Shown: piece by piece, positions 57,751 through 64,000 of the stretch | How the letters are laid out: every line of letters begins with the position of its first letter | Position numbering within the stretch: the first letter of the stretch is position 1 | Assembly (NCBI RefSeq): GCF_004795895.1 | Contig: NZ_CP039250.1 | Coordinates: 248,001 to 312,000 of the forward strand | Reading direction: 5' to 3' | Length of the DNA: 64,000 nt | Origin: Sphingopyxis sp. PAMC25046 | GTDB lineage: Bacteria > Pseudomonadota > Alphaproteobacteria > Sphingomonadales > Sphingomonadaceae | Made by a program: the position numbers and the translations under genes | Notes under the pieces: model-generated | Databases searched by the model: none | Told to the model about the DNA's origin: nothing | Seen by the model: only the letters and a program-made list of their open reading frames with translations

Positions 57751-57774
57751 ACCCTGTAGTAGATACAGGGTCAA
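57751..57774 (-). promoter_or_regulatory. MerR-type (CadR/PbrR-like) operator-promoter
   Basis: The minus strand has TTGACC (57774-57769) as -35. It is followed by a near-perfect palindrome at 57751-57771 with half-sites ACCCTGTA / TACAGGGT. This is the box bound by the Cd/Zn/Pb regulators of the MerR family. The -10 falls about 20 bp on, near 57743-57749, with only weak matches. The first gene start is 38 bp further (57713). No MerR gene exists in the window. Confidence 0.85.
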
Positions 57775-57913
57775 GCCCTGATGTTCCGGCAGGACGCTGT
57801 GCCGCTCTGCGTCCGATTTACCCCCTCGTCTCACGGGAAGCATATCGCTCGAATGTCGTCCCGAACAAAGGAGGCGGGGGCCAATAGCGAAGCGATAGAA
57901 ATAAGAGTGAAAG

Positions 57914-57932
57914 ACAATTGTAGAATTATTGT
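57914..57932. promoter_or_regulatory. AT-rich inverted repeat in the divergent czc control region
   Basis: ACAAT-N9-ATTGT in the AT-rich part of the 416-bp gap (57714-58129) between the two czc operons. It might be a regulator site for the plus-strand operon. No confident promoter is visible for that operon; the rest of the gap shows no gene. Confidence 0.35.
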
Positions 57933-58129
57933 GCTTAACGCGTGATTGTTCGGCCGATATCCTGTTTCTTGAGGCGCATCTGCAACTATAGAGGGGCAAG
58001 GTGCACTGCTCTCTTACCTCCATGAGATAAAATTACGGAGCCGGTTCGGGGGTTCGAAGAGTGCCGCCGAAGTTGATTGAAAATCTTCTACTTTTCACCG
58101 CGCCGTTTCGATGCTAGGGGCCGGTTTCA

Positions 58130-58492
58130 ATGCGACGGGTGATCCTCTTCCTCCTGACCCTTCTCCTTGCATCCGGAACGGTTGCGGGGTCGCTCGCACA
58201 TGCGACCGAGGATCGGGCCGAGGCGAGCCTTTTCGTTGCTGTGATCGAAGCCGGCTGCGTTCCCGCACCGGCGATCGAAGGCGCCGAAGTCGACAAGAAA
58301 AAATCCTCTCCCGGCGAAAAGCAGCAGGTGCCTGCCGCCGCTCATGGCTGCCACGGTCACCATTCGGGCGTCCCGGCGGAATCGCTGTCGGCAGCGACCG
58401 AAACGCCTGCCCCTGAAGCGCATACGCGCATCCTGACGGCCGCCTTGCCGCCCGTCGCCTATATCGGGACGTTCCGCCCTCCAATCGCCTGA
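58130..58492 (+). CDS. Small secreted metal-binding-like protein (second CzcI-like)
   Basis: 120 residues. Signal peptide (VILFLLTLLLASGTVAGSLAHA), then a low-complexity part with AAHGCHGHHSG and scattered Ser/Glu. It occupies the same place before czcC2 as the His-rich protein before czcC1 and is similar in length and composition, though not clearly alignable. It would be first in the plus-strand operon. Function inferred only. Confidence 0.65.
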   Translation: MRRVILFLLTLLLASGTVAGSLAHATEDRAEASLFVAVIEAGCVPAPAIEGAEVDKKKSSPGEKQQVPAAAHGCHGHHSGVPAESLSAATETPAPEAHTRILTAALPPVAYIGTFRPPIA

Positions 58493-58557
58493 CGCTCTAG
58501 GTCTGCGCGTGCCCTTCGCGTGCGCTTCTCCCTGGAAACGTCAGGAGTCTCCTTTTC

Positions 58558-59865
58558 ATGAAATCCATAGTTGTCGCCGCGAGTCTCGTGGCGCTCGTTG
58601 CAGGCTCAAATTCCGCGCCCGCCGCTGCCCAGTCGGCAGCGACGGAGCTGGTGGGACCGCCTTCTTCCGCAGGCGAGGCCGTGCGTACCGGCCCGCTTCC
58701 CGCTCGATTGTCCCTCGCGCAGGCGATGGAGGAAGCCGACGCGCGCTCGCCGCGCGTGGTTGCCGCCGAAGCCGAAGTGGAGGCCGCTCGCGGTCGCCAG
58801 CGTCAGGCGGGCTATCGCTACAATCCGACGCTCAATGTCGATGTCGAGAATTTCGCAGGCACCGGCCCCTACTCGGGCCTGAACGGTCTCGAAACGACCG
58901 TGTCGGTCAATCAGCGTCTCGATATCGGGGGCCGGCGCCGGTCGCGCATGACGCTCGCCGACGCCGAGTTTCTGGCCGCGAAGTACAAGTTGGAGATTGC
59001 ACGCGCAGATCTTGCGCTCGATGTCCGCAACCAGTTCGCGACCGCTCTCGCGGCCCGCGATAGCCTCGCGCTCGCACGCGAAAATGAAGCGCGTGCCCGC
59101 GAACTCGTCCGCGTGGCACAGGCCATGGTCGATACCGGCAACGAGCCGCCGCTCCGTGCGTTCCGCGCCAATGCGGCTCTCGTTCAGGCCACCGCCGAGC
59201 TACGCACGGCCGAGGCCGAAGAAAGGACCGCCCGGCGTTCGCTCGCGGCGCTCCTTGGAAGCTCGGTCCCGCCTGCCGAGTTGATGGAAGGCGATATGTG
59301 GGTGGCACCGGAGACGGTGGACTCGCTCGCGACGCTCGACGTTCGCTTGGCAGAAACCGAGAAGCTGATTGCTGAAGCGCGGCTCCAGGGGCAGCGCGCC
59401 GATGGCCGGCTCGATCCGTCGGTCGGCTTCGGGGTGCGTCAGCTTCGCGACACCGGCGATCGCGCATTGATCGCCAATGTTTCCGTGCCGCTCCCCGTCT
59501 TCGACCGCAACCGCGGCAACATCTCGGCAGCCAAATCCGATGTCGCCGCCGCCATTGCGCGGCGCGAGAATGCAGTGGTCAATGCTCAGGCGGAGATCGC
59601 CAATGCGCAGGCCGAACTCGAAGCCGCAGAGGCCCGCCTCGCGGCGCTTGAGGGTAGCGGCATCGAGCAGGCGCGCGAAGGTGTCCGGCTCGCCGAACTC
59701 AGCTACCGCGCCGGCAAGTCCTCGCTCGTCGAATATATCGACGCGCAGCAGGCCTATGCGGCAACGCAGGCCGAACTGATCGCGGCGCGCCAGGCCCGGG
59801 CCGAAGCCCGCGCCATCCTATCGCGCCAGGCAGCCGCCGACGGCGATGCGGATCATCAGCCATGA
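58558..59865 (+). CDS. czcC: TolC-family outer-membrane factor, second CzcC-like
   Basis: 435 residues. Signal peptide (VVAASLVALVAGSNSAPAAAQ), then LSLAQAMEEADARSPRVVAAEAEVEAARGRQRQAGYRYNPTLNVDVENFAG and the second repeat with VSVPLPVFDRNRGNISAAKSDVAAA. Distinct in sequence from czcC1, so the pumps are diverged paralogues and not a recent duplication. The gap to czcB2 is 109 nt with no hairpin. Confidence 0.9.
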   Translation: MKSIVVAASLVALVAGSNSAPAAAQSAATELVGPPSSAGEAVRTGPLPARLSLAQAMEEADARSPRVVAAEAEVEAARGRQRQAGYRYNPTLNVDVENFAGTGPYSGLNGLETTVSVNQRLDIGGRRRSRMTLADAEFLAAKYKLEIARADLALDVRNQFATALAARDSLALARENEARARELVRVAQAMVDTGNEPPLRAFRANAALVQATAELRTAEAEERTARRSLAALLGSSVPPAELMEGDMWVAPETVDSLATLDVRLAETEKLIAEARLQGQRADGRLDPSVGFGVRQLRDTGDRALIANVSVPLPVFDRNRGNISAAKSDVAAAIARRENAVVNAQAEIANAQAELEAAEARLAALEGSGIEQAREGVRLAELSYRAGKSSLVEYIDAQQAYAATQAELIAARQARAEARAILSRQAAADGDADHQP

Positions 59866-59974
59866 GCGCGCCGAGCCTTCCAGTGGACGGAGGCGCCTTC
59901 GCCATCGTCCTTCCAAGTCAACAGGGGTGCGCCGCCGGTCGGCGCGCGAACCGCATCAACAGCGGAGATAGAAT

Positions 59975-61144
59975 ATGATCACCAAGGACAAGCGTCTCCT
60001 CGGCACTGTCGCGGGCGCCATGATACTCGCTGCCGTCACGGGCTTCGGCGTTGCACGCTGCACCGCCGACCCGGCCGCCGCGCCGGCTGCCGAAGGCGAA
60101 AAGGAAGCGGCGAGCGAAGCCCTTCCGAGCAGCCTCGCCATCACGCCCGAAGCGATCAAGGCCGCCGAGATCGGCGTCGAGACGATCGGCGCCGGCGGAC
60201 TCGGTTCGGAAATCATCTCGCAAGCGACCGTTACCGCCGCGCCGAGCGGCGAGGCGATCGTCACCGCCCGCGCGGGCGGCGCGGTCACCCGTCTCTTCAA
60301 GCGGCTCGGCGATCCGGTCAGCGCCGGTGAGACGATCGCGATCGTGCAAAGCCGCGACGCCGCCCAGATTGCGGCCGAACGGATTGCCGCCGATGCGCGC
60401 TCGACGCTCGCGCAGAAAAATCTCCACCGCGAGAAGACCCTGTTCGACCAGAAGGTGTCGGCGCGCGTCGACTATGAGCAGGCGCAAGCCGAAGCCGCGG
60501 CCGCCGCGGCCGAAGCGCAGCGCGCGCGTGCCGCAGCGAGCGCCGCGCAGGTCACGCGCGATGGCAGCAGCGTCATCGTGGCAAGCCCGATCTCGGGACG
60601 GATCACGGCCGAGAACGCCAGCCTTGGCGCCTTCGTTCAGCCCGAAACCGAATTGTTCCGCGTTGCCGATCCCAGCAAGGTGCAGATCGAGGCCGCCGTC
60701 GGTCCGGCCGATGCCCAGCGGCTCTCGCCCGGAGACCGTGCGATCATCGAACTTCCCGACGGACGGACGATCGATGCCCGCGTGCGCGCCGTCACGCCCG
60801 GCCTGTCGGGCGACACGCGCTCGGCAACCGCCGTGCTCGACGTACCCGGGGCGCTCCAGCCGGGCTTGGCGGTCCGGGTGCGGCTGCTTCCGAGCCGCGG
60901 CGCCGAAACCGGTGGGCCGGCCCGTATCGTGATCGCGGACGAAGCCCTCCAGACGCTCGAAGGCCGCGACGTGGTGTTCGTCCGCACGAAGGACGGCTTC
61001 CGCGCGCAGCAGGTGACCGTCGGCCAGCGCAGCGCGGGCCGTGTCGAAATCCTCGCCGGGCTGAAGCCGGGCCAGATCGTCGCGACCAAGAACGCATTCC
61101 TGCTCAAGGCCGAACTCGGCAAGGGCGCGGGCGAGGAGGAATAA
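59975..61144 (+). CDS. czcB: Heavy-metal RND periplasmic adaptor, second CzcB-like
   Basis: 389 residues. One hydrophobic N-terminal segment (LGTVAGAMILAAVTGFGVA) then a Cys that could be lipidated. Helical hairpin and lipoyl sequences: SEIISQATVTAAPSGEAIVTARAGGAVTRLFKRLGDPVSAGETIAIVQSRD, then a coiled Ala/Glu-rich hairpin and the barrel. It lacks the His-rich head of CzcB1. ATG 59975; the pump gene starts 3 nt after its stop. Confidence 0.9.
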   Translation: MITKDKRLLGTVAGAMILAAVTGFGVARCTADPAAAPAAEGEKEAASEALPSSLAITPEAIKAAEIGVETIGAGGLGSEIISQATVTAAPSGEAIVTARAGGAVTRLFKRLGDPVSAGETIAIVQSRDAAQIAAERIAADARSTLAQKNLHREKTLFDQKVSARVDYEQAQAEAAAAAAEAQRARAAASAAQVTRDGSSVIVASPISGRITAENASLGAFVQPETELFRVADPSKVQIEAAVGPADAQRLSPGDRAIIELPDGRTIDARVRAVTPGLSGDTRSATAVLDVPGALQPGLAVRVRLLPSRGAETGGPARIVIADEALQTLEGRDVVFVRTKDGFRAQQVTVGQRSAGRVEILAGLKPGQIVATKNAFLLKAELGKGAGEEE

Positions 61145-61147
61145 ACC

Positions 61148-64000
61148 GTGATCGCGAAACTGATGGCGCTATCCGTCCGCGCGCGCTGGGCGGTACTCTT
61201 TCTCTTCCTCGTGATCGCGGGACTCGGCGTATGGCAGCTCACCAAGCTGCCGATCGACGCGGTTCCCGACATCACCAACAAGCAGGTGCAAATCAACACG
61301 ATCGATCCGCGTCTCTCGCCGGTCGAAATCGAGAAGCTCGTAACCTATCCGATCGAAATCTCGCTCGCCGGCATTCCGGGGCTCGAGACGACACGCTCGA
61401 TCTCGCGCAACGGCTTCAGCCAGGTGACGGCAATCTTCACCGATGAAACCGACCTCTATTTCGCGCGCCAGCAGGTGGGCGAACGGCTTCTCCAGGCGGG
61501 CGAGAATCTTCCCGACGGGGCCCAGCCGCAGATCGGTCCCGTCACGACGGGTCTCGGCGAGGTCGTCATGTACACCGTCGGCTACAAAAATCCCGACGGG
61601 AAGGGCGCCAAGAAGGTCGCGGGCCAACCAGGTTGGCAACCCGACGGCAGCTATCTGACCCCCGAGGGCGATATCCTCACCGACGAGATCGCCAAATCGG
61701 GCTATCTTCGCACGGTCCAGGACTGGATCGTCAGCCCGCAATTGAAGTCGGTCGGCGGCGTCGCCGGCGTCGACTCGATCGGCGGCTATGCCAAGACCTT
61801 CGTGGTCGAACCCGATCCGACCCGCCTCACCAGCTACGGCATTTCCTATAGCGAACTGGGCGAAGCCCTTGAACGCGCCAACCTCGCGGTCGGTGCCAAC
61901 TACTATAACCGGGCAGGCGAGGCCTATCTCGTGCGCGTCGATGCACGCGTCCGCTCGGTCGACGAAATCCGCAACGCCGTCGTCGCGACGCGCGGCGGCG
62001 TGCCCGTGACGGTTGGACAGCTCGCCAATGTGAAGATCGGCGGCGACCTCAGAACCGGTGCGGGCAGCATGAACGGCAAGGAGGCGGTCATCGGGACCGT
62101 GCTCATGCTGATCGGGCAGAATAGCCGCACTGTTGCGGAGGATGTTTCGGCGAAGATCGCGCAGGTGTCGAAGACCCTGCCGCCCGGCGTCGAAGTGAAG
62201 GTGGTACTCGACCGCGCCAAGCTCGTGAACGCAACCGTCGGCACGGTTGAAAAGAACCTCACCGAAGGCGCGCTGCTCGTAGCGGCCGCGCTCTTCTTCC
62301 TGCTCGGCAACTGGCGCGCCGCGATCATCGCGGTGCTCGTCATTCCCTTCTCCTTCCTGATGATGGCGATGGGCATGAACGCCTTCCGGGTCCCCGGTAA
62401 CCTGATGAGCCTCGGCGCGCTCGACTTCGGTCTGATCGTCGACGGGGCGGTGATCATCATCGAAAACTGCCTCGCCAGACTGGCGCACCGGCAGGAGCAT
62501 GAAGGGAGATTGCTCAACCTTCGCGAACGTCTCGAGGAGACGATGCGCGCGAGCCAGGAGATGATCAAACCGACCGTCTTCGGCCAGGCGATCATCCTAC
62601 TGGCCTTCGCGCCGTTGCTGATGTTTACGGGCGTCGAGGGGAAGACCTTCTCGCCGATGGCCATCACCATCATGCTCGCGCTCGTTGCGGCCTTCATTCT
62701 CGCGATCACCCTGGTTCCGGCGCTTGTCGCGCTGATGATTCGCGGCAAGGTTGCCGAGAAGGAAGTCTGGGCGATCCGCAAGTCGAAGGAGCGCTACCTG
62801 CCCTTGCTCGACAAGGCGCTCGCCAAGCCGTGGGCTTTCATCGCCGGCGGCTTTGCCTTCTTCGTCCTTGCGATCCCGGCGTTCGGACTGCTCGGCTCGG
62901 AATTCATTCCGCAGCTCGACGAGAAGAATATGGCGCTTGCCTCGACGCGCGTGCCTTCGGTGAGCCTCGAACAGTCTCTGGTCATGCAGCGCAACGTCGA
63001 GACGGCGATCTCGAGCCTGCCCGAAGTCGAGCTGATGTTTTCGAAGACGGGTACGGCCGAGGTGGCGACCGACCCGATGCCGCCGAACATCTCCGACGGT
63101 TTCGTGATCCTGAAACCCCAGGATCAGTGGCCGGCAGGTGTCGATTCGAAGGCCGATGTCGTCGAGCGTATCGAGAAAGCCGCTGGCGGCCAGCTCGGCC
63201 AGCTTTATGAAGTCAGCCAGCCGATCCAGCTTCGTTTCAACGAACTGATCGCGGGCGTTCGCGGCGACGTGGCCATCAAGCTCTACGGGGACGACCTCGA
63301 CAAGATGTCGCTCGCGGCGAACGAGATGGTGCGCGTGCTCCAGGGCATACCGGGTGCGGGCAGCGTCAAGGCCGACCAAGTGGGCGGCGCTCCGACGCTC
63401 GACGTGAAGCTCGATCGCAATGCGATCGCGCGCTACGGTCTCTCGGTACAGGAGGTTGCCGATACGGTGTCGGCGGCGCTCGGCGGGCGGGAATCCGGCC
63501 TGCTCTATGAGGGCGACAGGCGCTTCGACATCACGGTTCGCGTCCCCGACGCGACCCGGGTCAATCTCGACGACATCCGCGCGCTGCCCGTGTTGCTGCC
63601 CTCCGAGGGCGGCAATCGCGGACAGATACCGCTCGCCCAGGTGGCGCAGATCCGGCTGACCGAAGGGCTCAACCAGATCAGCCGCGAAAATGGCAAGCGG
63701 CGCGTCGTCGTGCAGGTGAACCTCGAAGGCCGCGATGCGGGATCCTTCGTGGCCGAAGCGCAGGCGAAGATCGCCAATGTGAAGCTTCCGGCGGGCTATT
63801 ACCTCGAATGGGGCGGGCAGTTCGAAAGTCTGCAGGCCGCATCGCAGCGGCTCTCGATCGTGGTGCCGCTCTGCTTCGCGGGCATCTTCATCCTGCTTTA
63901 CATGGCGCTCGGCACGTTCGGGCGCGCGACCGCCGTGTTCCTCGCCGTGCCGCTTGGGCTCGCGGGCGGGGTGTTCACTCTCGCGCTTACGGGCATCAAC
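61148..64000 (+). CDS. czcA: Heavy-metal RND efflux pump, second CzcA-like (cut by window edge)
   Basis: 951 codons are present in an open frame to the last base; about 100 more are expected. GTG at 61148 with GGAGGA overlapping the end of czcB2. N-terminal [38 protein letters not shown] is the family's first helix and periplasmic start. The motif [19 protein letters not shown] at about 427 is of HME1 type. It is a paralogue of czcA1, facing the opposite way. Confidence 0.92.
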   Translation, partial: MIAKLMALSVRARWAVLFLFLVIAGLGVWQLTKLPIDAVPDITNKQVQINTIDPRLSPVEIEKLVTYPIEISLAGIPGLETTRSISRNGFSQVTAIFTDETDLYFARQQVGERLLQAGENLPDGAQPQIGPVTTGLGEVVMYTVGYKNPDGKGAKKVAGQPGWQPDGSYLTPEGDILTDEIAKSGYLRTVQDWIVSPQLKSVGGVAGVDSIGGYAKTFVVEPDPTRLTSYGISYSELGEALERANLAVGANYYNRAGEAYLVRVDARVRSVDEIRNAVVATRGGVPVTVGQLANVKIGGDLRTGAGSMNGKEAVIGTVLMLIGQNSRTVAEDVSAKIAQVSKTLPPGVEVKVVLDRAKLVNATVGTVEKNLTEGALLVAAALFFLLGNWRAAIIAVLVIPFSFLMMAMGMNAFRVPGNLMSLGALDFGLIVDGAVIIIENCLARLAHRQEHEGRLLNLRERLEETMRASQEMIKPTVFGQAIILLAFAPLLMFTGVEGKTFSPMAITIMLALVAAFILAITLVPALVALMIRGKVAEKEVWAIRKSKERYLPLLDKALAKPWAFIAGGFAFFVLAIPAFGLLGSEFIPQLDEKNMALASTRVPSVSLEQSLVMQRNVETAISSLPEVELMFSKTGTAEVATDPMPPNISDGFVILKPQDQWPAGVDSKADVVERIEKAAGGQLGQLYEVSQPIQLRFNELIAGVRGDVAIKLYGDDLDKMSLAANEMVRVLQGIPGAGSVKADQVGGAPTLDVKLDRNAIARYGLSVQEVADTVSAALGGRESGLLYEGDRRFDITVRVPDATRVNLDDIRALPVLLPSEGGNRGQIPLAQVAQIRLTEGLNQISRENGKRRVVVQVNLEGRDAGSFVAEAQAKIANVKLPAGYYLEWGGQFESLQAASQRLSIVVPLCFAGIFILLYMALGTFGRATAVFLAVPLGLAGGVFTLALTGIN

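Noticed and set aside
57613..58023. A 136-residue minus-strand frame in the czc control region.
   Set aside because: It covers the MerR operator and the DUF3703 start, has no ribosome site or domain and is mixed in composition.

Overview
The window reads as chromosomal DNA of a high-GC alphaproteobacterium, most likely a sphingomonad close to Sphingopyxis. The genus is an inference. It rests on a TonB-dependent receptor of the sphingomonad type, a CC_3452-type small secreted protein, LytS/LytTR signalling, a PutA without the ribbon-helix-helix domain paired with an Lrp regulator, and repeat elements of the 'cattgcgagcg...caatcc' and 'ttcgtggcgaacgaagtcgagac' types.

Layout. Positions 1-23 kb are mostly housekeeping: the end of a GMC oxidoreductase, small enzymes, a TonB receptor bracketed by copies of one terminator hairpin, a glnK-amtB operon behind a near-perfect sigma-54 promoter, a run of small enzyme genes, tldD, ung, a TSUP transporter, a GST, a CinA-like protein, an MFS pump, a transglutaminase, tRNA-Gly(CCC), and the divergent Lrp-putA pair. 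Positions 23.3-34.4 kb carry gdhA and then a tight four-gene operon with gaps of 3-6 nt: a pentaheme cytochrome c, a lipoprotein with two GlcG-like domains, an outer-membrane beta-barrel, and a 1430-residue decaheme cytochrome ending in LVIVD-type propeller repeats. I consider this the most interesting system in the window: the parts list of a porin-cytochrome electron conduit, but with components that do not match MtrCAB. Positions 34.6-50 kb return to core functions: the (p)ppGpp synthetase/hydrolase, a glycosyltransferase, an HxlR regulator with two palindromic operators, a LytS/LytTR pair, ribA-xth, lolA, ftsK, a Ubi hydroxylase, a sigma-factor-like protein, a Lon-N protein and a thioredoxin-TPR protein.

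From tRNA-Gly(GCC) at 50.2 kb to the right edge the window is a heavy-metal efflux region. Two complete-looking CzcCBA-type RND systems point away from each other. Each is preceded by a small secreted protein, His-rich in both cases. The left one also has a DUF3703 gene and a MerR-type (CadR/PbrR-like) operator-promoter, although no MerR regulator gene lies in the window. A short CDF transporter lies downstream of the left operon, beyond a terminator hairpin. The tRNA at the junction is a plausible island boundary.

No CRISPR array, rRNA, insertion sequence or prophage was recognised. Long antisense reading frames over the large genes were treated as high-GC shadows.
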